Shown here one piece after another: positions 46,365 through 56,713 of a stretch of 56,713 nt of DNA. Source of the DNA: Saccoglossus kowalevskii (taxonomy: Eukaryota > Hemichordata > Enteropneusta > Harrimaniidae); contig NW_003124897.1 in the NCBI RefSeq assembly GCF_000003605.2, positions 354,574-411,286 on the forward strand, read 5' to 3'. Numbering within the stretch: position 1 is the first letter of the stretch; each line of letters starts with the position of its first letter. The notes beneath the pieces are model-generated. The model did not search any database. It had not been told where the DNA came from and saw only the letters and a program-made list of their open reading frames with translations. A program made the translations under genes and the position numbers.

Positions 46365-48570
46365 CTACATTATCTTTGGCAAGGAAACTCACTACACAAG
46401 GACTCTCCATTATCTTTCACAAGAAAACCCACCACACAAGGACTCTCCATTATCTTTGGCAAGGAAACCCACTACACAAGGACTCTCCATTATCTTTGGC
46501 AAGGAAACCCACTACACCAGGACTCTCCATTATCTTTGGCAAGGGAACTCACTACACCAGGACTCTCCATTATCTTTCACAAGAAAACCCACTACACAAG
46601 GACTCTCCATTATCTTTGGCAAGGAAACTCACTACACCAGGACTCTCCATTATCTTTGGCAAGGAAACCCACTACACAAGGACTCTCCATTATCTTTGGC
46701 AAGGAGACCCACTACACAAGGACTCTCCATTATCTTTGGCAAGGGAACTCACTACACCAGGGGACTCCATTATCTTTCACAAGAAAACCCACTACACAAG
46801 GACTCTCCATTATCTTTGGCAAGGAAACTCACTACACCAGGACTCTCCATTATCTTTGGCAAGGAAACCCACTACACAAGGACTCTCCATTATCTTTGGC
46901 AAGGAGACCCACTACACAAGGACTCTCCATTATCTTTGGCAAGGAAACCCACTACACCAGGACTCTCCATTATCTTTGGCAAGGAAACCCACTACACAAG
47001 GACTCTCCATTATCTTTGGCAAGGAGACCCACTACACAAGGACTCTCCATTATCTTTGGCAAGGGAACTCACTACACCAGGACTCTCCATTATCTTTCAC
47101 AAGAAAACCCACTACACAAGGACTCTCCATTATCTTTGGCAAGGAAACTCACTACACCAGGACTCTCCATTATCTTTTGCAAGGAAACCCAATACACCAG
47201 GACTATCCATTATCATTGACAAGGAGATCCATGACACCAGTACTCTTCATTATCGTTGGAAAGAAAACCCACTACACAAGGACTCTCCATTATATTTAGC
47301 AAGGAAACCCACTACACAAGGACTCACCATTATCTTTGACAAGGAGATCCAAGACACCAGTACTCTCCATTATCGTTGGAAAGAAAACCCACTACACCAG
47401 TACTCTCTATTATCTTTGGAAAGGAAACCCACTACTAAAGGACTCTTCATTACCTTTGGCAAGGAAACCCACTGCACCAGGACTATCCATTATATTTAGC
47501 AAGGAAACCCACTACACCAGTACTCTCCATTATCTTTGGCAAGGAGACCCACTACACAAGAACTCTCCATTATCCTAGGCAAGGGAACTCACTACACCAG
47601 GACTCTCCATTACCTTTGGCAAGGAAACCCACTACACACGGACTCTCCATTATCCTTGGCAAGGATACCCACTACACCAGGACTCTCCGTTATCTTTGGC
47701 AAGGAAACCCACTACACTGGGATTCTCCATTATCTTTGACAAGGAAACCCACTGCACCTAGATTCTCCATTATCTTTGGCAAGGAAACCCACTACACCAG
47801 TACTCTCCAATATCTTTGACAAGGAGATCCACGACACCAGTACTCTCCATTATCGTTGGAAAGAAAACCCACTACACCAGTACTCTCTATTATCTTTGGA
47901 AAGGAAACCCACTACTAAAGGACTCTCCATTATCTTTGGCAAGGAAACCCACTACACAAGGACTCTCCATTATCTTTGGCAAGAAAACCCACTACAACAG
48001 GACTATCCATTATATTTGGCAAGGAAATCCACTACACCAGTACTCTCCATTATCTTTTGCAAGGAAACCCACGACACCTAGATTCTCCATTATCTTTGTA
48101 AAGGAAACCCACTACACCAGTACTCTCCATTATCTTTGGAAAGGAAACCCACTACACCAGTACTCTCCATTATCTTTGACAAGGAGATCCACGACACCAG
48201 TACTCTCCATTATCGTTGGAAAGAAAACCCACTACACCAGTACTCTCTATTATCTTTGGAAAGGAAACCCACTACTAAAGGACTCTCCATTATCTTTGGC
48301 AAGGAAACCCACTACACAAGGACTCTCCATTATCTTTGGCAAGAAAACCCACTACAACAGGACTATCCATTATATTTGGCAAGGAAATCCACTACACCAG
48401 TACTCTCCATTATCTTTTGCAAGGAAACCCACGACACCTAGATTCTCCATTATCTTTGTAAAGGAAACCCACTACACCAGTACTCTCCATTATCTTTGGA
48501 AAGGAAACCCACTACACCAGTACTCTCCATTATCTTTGGCAAGAAAACCCACTACACCTAGATTCCCAAT
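46365..48570 (+). repeat. 40-bp satellite, right block (about 55 copies) with higher-order units
   Basis: The same 40-bp monomer as the left block. Higher-order structure is clear: a nine-monomer unit (360 bp) beginning GACAAGGAGATCCACGACAC at about 47817 repeats nearly exactly at about 48177. Another block with AAGGGAACTCACTACACCAG recurs at about 46541, 46741 and 47061. The longest of the overlapping frames spans 46456-47499 (347 codons). Confidence 0.96.
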
Positions 48571-49253
48571 AAAGACATTTAATATATGGACAATAATAAA
48601 GCCTCTTTATTAGAATATATACACAGGAAAAAGTGACATTTTCAGTACAATAGATATAAGTACCAAAATGTCAACAACATATATAGGTACCAAATTAAAA
48701 AAAAAAACATCTGGCAATCATACAATGAAAACTGTGGAAAGAAAATATAATCACTGCAATTAATACAATTGAAAAAAGTTACCAAAAAATGTTGACAGTA
48801 TGCAATATTAACCGACTGCCGTTTGTCACTATATGGTTAATAATTGGTAATAGTTTTCAATGGATAACTGGTTGATGTTTTATTACTGATGAGTTTTGAT
48901 ATTTGCCAAGTGTAATCGATTATTAGTAGTTACCAATGGTAATTCATGGTGGGTAGTCACTAAAAGTGACTAAGTATTGAATGTCACCAATAATAACTAA
49001 AACTTGGAGGTCAGTTATGTTGGTTGTTAACATCAGTTGGCGGTTAACACCAATTACAAATCATTTACTAATAGTAGTTAACAGTAGTTATTAATGGTAG
49101 TTAACATTAGTTACTTATGATTAATAACACCAGCTCCATATGGTAGTTAACATCGGTTACTAATGGTTAACTGTTACTTGCAAATGGTTAATTATTGTTT
49201 ATCAGTCTGTTTTATAACAATGGCTGGAGAAAGATGTGTATAATTCATTTTGT
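48571..49253. repeat. AT-rich DNA with degenerate TAGTTAAC/GTTACTAATGG repeats
   Basis: From about 48830 to 49200 short words such as GGTAGTTAACA, AGTTACTAATGG and AATGGTTAA recur irregularly. The period is not fixed. No gene was recognised. Confidence 0.45.
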
Positions 49254-49345
49254 TTAACCCTCTGAGTGTCCAAGTCAACTGCGGGCACCATCCACAAAAT
49301 AGTTCCCTTTAAAGTCTGCCTCCCCCCCCCCCACTATTTTGAGCG
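49254..49345. mobile_element. Possible TTAA-ended MITE fragment
   Basis: It begins TTAACCCTCTGAGTGTCCAA and shares GGCACCATCC and AAAATAGTTCC with 19598-19817. A C run at 49323-49332 follows. The other terminus is not found. Confidence 0.4.
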
Positions 49346-52079
49346 GGGGAAAATTTGGGTTAAAAGCATTTACGCATTCTGACTCGAGAATGGGGTTTTT
49401 CATTTGGCATGATTTATTGAAGTTACCAACCAAAGTGATTGAATTAGTAATTGTATTCTTATCTGACTGAACTGCTAACTTGTTTTGTTTTTTTAAATAA
49501 ATCAACCAATTGCAAGTAATTGTGATTAAGTATAAACTGGAAATCCAATTTGTCATATAGTGTGAATGGTTTCTCTAGATAGTGAACAGAAACATTTAAT
49601 AGAAAATTGAAACTAAAACAGATATTGTTAAATGAAATAAAATGCCCATTGGCTCAAGTCAGTAATGATAGCAATATTCCGTTACAATTTGGTCTGGGTG
49701 GATAAGAGCTATACAGTTCTAATAATCACATCAAATAGGGGTAAATAAAATGATCCAAGAAATGATAAAAAAAAAGGACAGCTAAAAATAGTTATTATTT
49801 TTACAAGATAGATGAAATACTTTTTTTTACATAACGCTGACAGAAACAGCTAACATTTTCAATAAGGGCCCCTTAGGCTACCCAAATTGAGCAGAAAGAA
49901 AAAGAGGATAGAAAAAAAAACATTTTAATGTTTAGCATAATGTAACAGTTACATATAAACAAGGTACACTTTCATCATCATCAAGTTACAAAATATAATA
50001 CTGTTTTGAAGAGTTGCATTAGATGACCACTCCAACTTAAGCATTTTAATTCAATAATAATGTCCCTCCTAAATCAAGCCGCACTCCTTTAATAAATAAT
50101 AGTTTATTCCATTACAGGAAAATGTTTCTGTTCACCACTGGAGTTGGGAAGTATGATGAAGCGATTAAAAATTAGAATTGCTAGTTTTTATTTTTTCAAA
50201 GATAGAACATTTTAACATGTAATATTATTACTATTTACAAGTGTGCTCACACCTTTGTGATTAATGACTGATAGAGGGCGCTATTTGTTCTACAATGGTT
50301 ACTAAGAAATTTTGTTCTACATGTACTTGTATCTATCAATGACTGGTAGAGGGCGCTATTTATTCTACAATGGTTACTAAGAATATATTAAACAATGACG
50401 TCAGGAATACAAAGGTGTGAATAAAGATAGAATAAGCTATAAATACAGCATTTTGTGATTGAATGTCTTTTTTTTTGTAGCAAAAACATACAAAGCGTAT
50501 CACAAAAATCATTCAGTAATATTAGGTTTTGATTTCTCCCTTCTCTACGAGAAAAGACCCTCCTACATCCAAACAAAGTTGCTCAATAGCATATTGCTAT
50601 GTGTTACTATTTAGATTACCATAGTAACAGCTAAAACTGTTCTGTATATTTAAATAAAAGGAAAAAGCTTTGACAGTGAAATAAACAAACAAATTGTCAA
50701 TGATATTTGATATTGCTCTTGTTTTCTGCATCACTACAAAGACATTTTTTCCCTATAAAGTACAATTTTAACAAAAAAAAGGGAAAACTGATTTTTGTTG
50801 GCAACTGACCCCTAACCTTTTACCTGGCATACCTGAAGCAAAATAAAAAATTGTGGTTGCTAGAGTAACCAATATGGCTGCTCATGGTTGCTAGGGTAAC
50901 CAATATGGCTGTTCAGTTTCAAAATACATTAGCTTTTGATTTAGTTCTCAAACTTTTTTTTTTTTGACCTTGGCTCAAAAGTGTTCCTTTTTTTTTTTAT
51001 TAAAAAAAAAGGCATTGAGAGTTTATTTCAAAGGGAACTCAAATAATCTGATGCACTATATAACATTTTGTGTAACAAAAACAAGAATAATACAAAATTG
51101 AAGAATCACATCAAAATTGTATAAACATCAGGAAATGTATTCAAAATAATATATTATCAGTGAACACCCCCCTCTTCCTTTATTCTGTAAATGGTATAAA
51201 CCTACAGGGGGTGTCTACTCCTCAACGAGACTGAAGTAAAATGTTCATAATATCCCCAAAAAAATTAGATTTTTAAACATGATTGGTCCAATAAATAATC
51301 ATGCAATATACGTCAACTTCGACCACTTTATGTAAATCGTGTCAACCTAAATATGCAGGTGAACTGATTCCCAACATAAATTAACATGTCTACTCAATTA
51401 CAAAAATTGGGCAATTTCACGAACACAGTTTTGATTTGAATAGTACGACTTTCTGGCCATACACATAGTATTCAGGGTACCAGGCAACTTTGAATTACCA
51501 TTTATAAAAGAATTCAAGTTATCAGGCCACTTCAAATTCAAAAATGTTTTGATTAGAATGCACAAGAGTTGTATAGGTGACACACTTGAATTGCAAAATA
51601 TAAAGAATTCAGGCCCCCGGGCCTTTTTAAAAAGTACAAAATTTTGATTTGAATAGCCCTGATAATAATACAGGTTACCAGGCCACTAATACAAATTTTG
51701 ATTGTATCGCATCATACCTTCTTGTATGGAAAAACCTTGATATAAAGGTTATGTTATGAAATCTATTTCACAAAACTTGAAACAATAACATTTGTAAACA
51801 TTCTTTCGAACTATACACTATTTTTTTCTTTTAAAATAGTGAAAAAAAGGAAAGAAAAAGCATTGGCAGTTTTCAAGTTAAACTTATCAAATGAGATCAG
51901 AAGTTAATATCCAGTCAGGTTTACTAGTAGAATGCATTAACTAGTAGTATTTCTGTACATGAAATGGTACAATAAAAAATATCTGGTGGGCTGTTCCTTT
52001 TCCGTTGCCTCATTATACATTTTGTGTGTTTTCAAACACAATCGGCGATCTACCCAATAAGCTGCTTGTGTTCGATTCA
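49346..52079. other. Intergenic DNA and UNC5 3' UTR
   Basis: The part next to 52080 must include the UNC5 3' UTR on the minus strand; TTTATT at 51022-51027 (AATAAA on the minus strand) is one possible polyadenylation signal about 1.05 kb after the stop. Two tandem units of about 75 bp with TAGAGGGCGCTATTT lie at 50266-50386. A 31-bp duplication with GGTAACCAATATGGCTG is at about 50856-50912. No other gene was recognised. Confidence 0.4.
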
Positions 52080-55000
52080 TTAAATCCAGGACCCTACGTC
52101 TTTTTCAATAAGGTCAACCACATCATTTCGACCCATTTCCTTGAATATTCTTAAAAGATCCGACAGCGCTCTCTCGCCTCGACATCGTGCCTCCCACAAG
52201 TCAAGAATGTGTTCCGTTGGACTTGGTTTTGTTGCAAAAAAGTTAATATACCTGTAAATTAATAATAAAGAATTGCACTTAATTTACAAAAAATTAGGTT
52301 ACTTGTTACTCTTATGCTTCTCGTAAAGTAATCTTTAATGAATTTATTTTAAAAGACATTTTTTGACATCAAATATGCCTACCGATCAACTTTTAACTTT
52401 CTCGCCAACAACCTCCAGTCATTGCCTTTCTTCATTGGTCGATCCAGACAGATGCATAATTTATTCCGCGTTGGCCGTGGAATCCTAAAAACTGTGCTAG
52501 GTGGATCAACAGTCATAGAACTGCAACCTGAAGTGGAATTTGTTGTGACAGTAGAGGATCGGCTGCGACCAAGTCCATACAACATTTCTGGTGGAAACTG
52601 TGCTTTAGTCTGCAATAAAATAAAACAAATCATATAAAATATTAACTTTTTCACCACCAGTTCCCGCTTTTTCTCACAAATTCACAAAATAGTTGCTTCA
52701 ATAGTCTGCATTTTCTTTCAGAAGATTGAGACAAAAAAAAAGCCAAATTTTTCGAGTAAAACTGAAAATTGACCCAAATTTTGTTAATTGGCTCCAAAAT
52801 TAGGGTTTATTTTTAGAAATATTGAAGAATATAAGAAAAAATGCAGAAAAAATTAAGCAAGAAATTAAATACCTCATCTAACTAGATGGATAATGATATA
52901 ACCATATAATTTATAGCTTCAAACTAACCAATCAGTATTCAGTATTTTATATTAATTTATCGGACATATCTGCATACCTCATTAACATTCGTTAAAATTT
53001 GCAGACATTGTTTTTCTTTTCCGCCTGACACCTGATAGACTGTTATCCGACAGTGGATCTTCTGTATTTGTCGATCCAACCGCTCCAGAGTGAAGGCACA
53101 GTGCAAGGCGTTCATGTTGCCACTCCATATATGGTAGTACGGAATCTCCTACAAGCAATAATCACCATTAGTTATGTAAAGCCACTTTCATATTGGAGAA
53201 TGAATAAAAAAACAAAAGATTTAATAATAATACCACTGAGGGCAGTTTAAAACAAAACAATTTGATGAAGCTGGCACTGAGGGCAGTCTCACCTGATAGT
53301 TGGCCGAGAGTTTGCTTCTCCATCCAGTCATAATATTGTCAATGGTCAGACAGAGGCTAGCACCACTATCGACAAATTCCAATTGTTTGGGTTTGTCCAA
53401 TAAATGCCCTCCGAGCCTTTGTTCAACTTGTACCACACCCTAAAAAAAAGTTTAAAATTCAATATTGTTGAAAATAAGACAATTTTTCAGTTTTTTGAAA
53501 AACTGCTATGCGTCCATTATCAATGTGAGAATCAATTTTTCTGAAACGAAAATTAATTTGTTTTATTGTAAGTTTTTAAACTAGACAATTTGTTGATGAA
53601 TGATGTACATAGCATAGACGGCAGATTACAAACTAAACTTTGTTTCAAGTAGGTTTCTGTTTGAGTTTGTACTAGTAAGGTTTCCTTCTCTGTACATATT
53701 CTCCGAAGAAGCCATACCATATTCATATTCCATCTTGGGTTTGTATAGCACCATATTTAGTAGTGCAAGTGCTAATTTTTTTTTTTTTAAAACAAAATAA
53801 TATTTTAATGATTCAGAATACAGTGACCACACATGGACTTCATTACAATGGTCTTTATAGACAGGTTGGATTATTTGTTTATGGATCGACAACTCATACA
53901 TTTGAGACACAATATTTGTAATATTGAAATGGTACAATTGCAACAAAAATACATTTATTTGCTTTGTTCAAAATCAAAAAAGTTGGAATTTAGGAAATTA
54001 TAAATTTTATAAACAGAATGCTACTACCAGTAATTATTATGGTTAATTACAAAAATATTGATGAAAGGGTTGCTCATACATTATGCCCTGGGACTGTCTA
54101 AGTGGTGACTATAGACTGGTGGTAATTACATAAAAATAGTCACTAACGAATGTAAAGATAACAAAATTATTTCTATTTAATTCTAAAAATGACAAAAATT
54201 TGAGAATGAGAGCTGTCATCACAAAAGCAACAAATTTGATAGAGGTCCAACCAAGGTAGTGACATATAAGATATTAAAATATTTGTTGTTTTCAAATAAA
54301 ATTTTTTTTACCAAAAATTACACCTATATTTACTAAAATTAGAAAAATCTGTTATATTTGTATGAATCCCATACAGCCGACAATTTTTAAGAAGAATTCA
54401 AAGTGGATGTCGACAATCGGTAATACAAAAATTGTTTGCAAAATATTGGGGATTACTTACCTCCAAGGCTTCCAGCGTGTCATCAACAACATAGACTCTA
54501 ATATTATAGTCTGCTAACGATCTCAGCGGTTGAGCAAATGCAGCTAATTTCAATATTTTACACGCTTCATGACCTGGTCTTGATTCACCAACTAACGCAA
54601 ACCTTGACAGTCGATCCACCATCAAGAAGCACTCTGATTCGTCCAACTGGCAGTATAATGGTGTGTTAATTGTTTCCTCCCCTATTGTGACGACCTTCTA
54701 AAAAGTAAAAAAAAAAAAAAATTCATTTTAGTTTCATTCCATTCAGGATCTAGATTCATTATTGTAAGTTTTTATGATACTTGATCTATCAGAAGCGCAT
54801 TTCCAATAGAATCGCACATACCATATTTGTTCTATTAGAAGCACATCTTCAATTTAAGTGCATGCGCTTCTAATAGAAGAAATGTGGTAAATCAAATATG
54901 ATAGCTTGATTGACAAAAATAGAATTGTCAAGGAAATAATCTTCATTTTGTATTTAGTGACAATTTAAAAAAGATTATATTTGGTACATTTTGACTAAAA

Positions 55001-56339
55001 CAATACGATGTGATTTATTATAAAATAAAAAAACATTTTTTTCATTTATTTCAATGCAAAATAATATGTATCGGTAAATCTGAAGCACATTTCCTTTTCA
55101 CATCCCTGTATCAAAGAAAACTTGCTATATTTGCTGCCACAATAATGTTTATATTTAATGATAAATTTTACTCATGAATAAATAACCCATACTGTGCATA
55201 TGAACAGCATTTGGAAACCGGTAAAGGTTAAAAAATTACTGAATGACTGATTAAAATTATAAATTGCCATTTTCTGACAATGTCTAAAGACGAGAAAATG
55301 TCACATACCTCCCAGTTAGGGGTTCATCTGGATGAGAGTCACATGTGTATATTGAAGACACCCAGTTACAACCCTCTACGTGTGCACAGTGTGGAAACTG
55401 AACCACCACAGGTTTCTTAAAATTCAGATGTGTTGGACCACACATTATAACAGGGCTTAAAATTGTCTCTTTGCCTGCTTTGACCTTCGGCCTGTCTTTT
55501 TCCTCTCTGCACACAGCAATGTAAATTTCTTCAGTCTGACCTTTGGCCAAAGCACCTTCCGCAATAAGTACACTAACGCCTGGTGAGAAAATAAGAATGT
55601 GTTTGTAACAATAATATTGATTGGTTTAAAAACCTAGTAGCATATTGGCCAATCAGAAATGTTGTTTCTCCCACATTCTTACCTGTATCAGGGACTGTAA
55701 GTCTGCCTCCTCGGTGTCCCATCATGCCCCAGGCAATGCATCGTGGGTCAATATGTGTAGGTAATGTGGTACTCGCAATTGAACACATAGAATTGCCAAG
55801 ATTGTCTGAGTCATACATTGACATTGGCCGCGAACTGCTATCAGATAAACTTTTAAGAGTCCCAAAGCTCTTTTCTGAGTTGCAATCATCTGTTTCCACA
55901 GCCATTTTTATTGATTGGTCCGTTGAGGAGCCAATCAAGTCTGTCTCCCGGATAATATCAAGTTTTTCTTTCAAGGCCTCATCATCCAATGGAAGCACAT
56001 TTAGTTCTTTATCCGGCGAATGAACAGGAGAGTAGCACGAAGACACAAATGACGATCGCGGTGAAATTTGCGATGGCGTGACAGAACATTCCGGGCAAGA
56101 TAAAGGCTGAATGGTTTCGTACTTATTTTCACTCGGCGTTGTAGCACTCAGCGTCATTGAATCGGACATTTTGGATTTGTTATTAGGTATGTTGTAGATT
56201 GGAGGCACAGGCGGTGAAATCATCACCAACTTCGTTGTGTCCATATCGCCATTTCGCATCATCAGATTCTGATTGCGTAATTGACATGTCGACTGTGTGA
56301 CATCAGGCTGAATAGATAACATCGCCATGTGAGCGTTGT
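52080..56339 (-). CDS. UNC5: Netrin receptor UNC5, cytoplasmic half (seven 3' exons, partial gene)
   Basis: UNC5 proteins are transmembrane netrin receptors for axon repulsion and act as dependence receptors. Exons in transcript order: 55683-56339, 55305-55579, 54461-54697, 53293-53439, 52978-53148, 52383-52609, 52080-52251; stop TAA at 52082-52080. Phases join to about 627 residues. The first exon is a Ser/Thr-rich linker leading into the ZU5 domain ([13 protein letters not shown], then [13 protein letters not shown] and LSPVIMCGP in the next exon). The UPA region follows ([52 protein letters not shown]), then the death domain ([31 protein letters not shown]). Order and motifs match vertebrate UNC5. 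The Ig, thrombospondin and membrane segments are upstream, beyond the window. The donor of 55305-55579 is discussed as a finding. Confidence 0.96.
52642..52870 (+). mobile_element. TTAACCTTTTCACCA-family MITE in UNC5 intron
   Basis: It begins TTAACTTTTTCACCACCAGT and contains ATAGTCTGCATTTTCTTTCA and TTTTTCGAGTAAAACTGAAA, in close agreement with the reverse complement of the copy at 10843-11286. The right terminus is not preserved. It lies about 32 bases upstream of the acceptor side of the 52383-52609 exon. Confidence 0.65.
54180..54420 (-). mobile_element. Decayed AGCTCCGCTG-element fragment, copy 3
   Basis: GATAGAGGTCCAACCAAGGT, ATGACAAAAAT, TTTACCAAAAAT and GTCGACAAT correspond, in the same order and strand, to the tandem units of the element at 4111-4813. 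Both termini are lost. Confidence 0.5.
54795..54900. repeat. Hairpin-forming TTCTATTAGAAGC repeat
   Basis: TTCTATTAGAAGCACAT at about 54828 and its inverse with GCGCTTCTAATAGAA at about 54865 form a long stem around a short spacer. The CTTCTATTAGA word links it loosely to the MITEs at 8032 and 38771. Confidence 0.5.
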
Positions 56340-56418
56340 CTAATAAGAAGTAAATATAGTACAAATAATGAAATTCAAAGCCACAGTTGAAATGAACTGT
56401 GCCAGTTGAAGATAATCA

Positions 56419-56582
56419 TTAAAGCGGGAGGGTCGTCACCTGTGCATGTGCTGGAACTGAGTCCCAAACGACGATAACAACACACGCTAAAAATGCAAAG
56501 GTTCATTGGTAGACGCTTGTTTGTAAACAATGACACGCTATGGCCATCTGACGCATACGCAGGTGACGACTCCCCCGCTTTA
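56419..56582. mobile_element. TTAA-bounded MITE with AGCGGG/GTCGTC ends, copy C (164 bp)
   Basis: It starts TTAAAGCGGGAGGGTCGTCA and ends TGACGACTCCCCCGCTTTAA, an inverted pair of about 25 bp. The interior keeps GTAAACAATG and GAGTCCC of copies A and B but is about 30 bases longer. It lies in an UNC5 intron 80 bases upstream of the exon ending at 56339. An 81-codon minus frame through it is incidental. Confidence 0.85.
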
Positions 56583-56713
56583 AGCAAATCAAATCCTCTG
56601 GTAATATAACACATAAACACTACACTATGAACAAAGCTAACATCATCTTGACTTGATTTTGTAAAGATCCTAAGTAAAAATCAAATTCCTCAAAATCAAA
56701 TTGAGTTAGTTTG

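Noticed and set aside
46456..47499. 347-codon plus-strand frame with a cycling peptide
   Set aside because: It is a read-through of the 40-bp satellite. All three forward frames are open and spell the same cycle, with no unique segment, splice site or domain.
56375..56620. 81-codon minus-strand frame upstream of the UNC5 linker exon
   Set aside because: It runs through MITE copy C, and the UNC5 exon has a good acceptor at 56340-56342 that excludes it.
1..56713. tRNA, rRNA or other structured RNA genes
   Set aside because: I looked for the tRNA T-arm word GGTTCGAATCC and similar and found no complete cloverleaf; no rRNA-like conserved stretch was seen. A covariance-model scan would be decisive.

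Overview
The window is AT-rich animal nuclear DNA. Its genes have many short exons with GT/AG borders, its introns run to kilobases, and minisatellites and small terminal-inverted-repeat elements are dense throughout. Most of the length is intron, intergenic DNA or repeat. Three conserved animal genes can be assembled exon by exon. Base composition and gene content fit an invertebrate bilaterian such as a hemichordate-like deuterostome or a lophotrochozoan; the sequence alone does not fix the species.

Layout. (1) Positions 1-22433: the 5' end of a calcium/calmodulin-dependent protein kinase II (CaMKII) gene on the minus strand. Its first three coding exons lie at 21335-22433. Everything from 21334 down to 1 appears to be one intron of more than 21 kb, filled with minisatellites of about 55, 34 and 24 bp (the 34-bp one holds a 436-base assembly gap) and several MITE-like elements. 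(2) Positions 22434-28189: intergenic DNA with a broken non-LTR retrotransposon, a TAGAA microsatellite and a CpG-rich stretch with a TCTCGCGAGA palindrome. (3) Positions 28190-39650: a complete annexin gene of the A7/A11 type on the plus strand, 14 coding exons and 539 codons, with a Gly/Pro/Tyr/Gln-rich N-terminus and four annexin repeats that all keep a type II calcium site. (4) Positions 39650-52079: intergenic DNA with TTAA-flanked MITEs, a degraded coding-like segment, and a 40-bp satellite of about 3.6 kb split by an unrelated 0.49-kb insert. (5) Positions 52080-56339: the last seven coding exons of a netrin receptor UNC5 gene on the minus strand (intracellular linker, ZU5, UPA-like region, death domain). 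The extracellular part lies beyond the window.

The three genes do not form an operon. Their proximity is notable because vertebrate CAMK2, annexin and UNC5 paralogues also share chromosome arms (in human 10q22, 5q32-q35 and 4q22-q27). The window may therefore preserve an unduplicated ancestral neighbourhood. The other main discovery-type content is the set of small non-autonomous element families, including a nested pair and two elements that share one TTAA target, and the higher-order structure of the 40-bp satellite, which is open in all three forward frames without looking like a gene.
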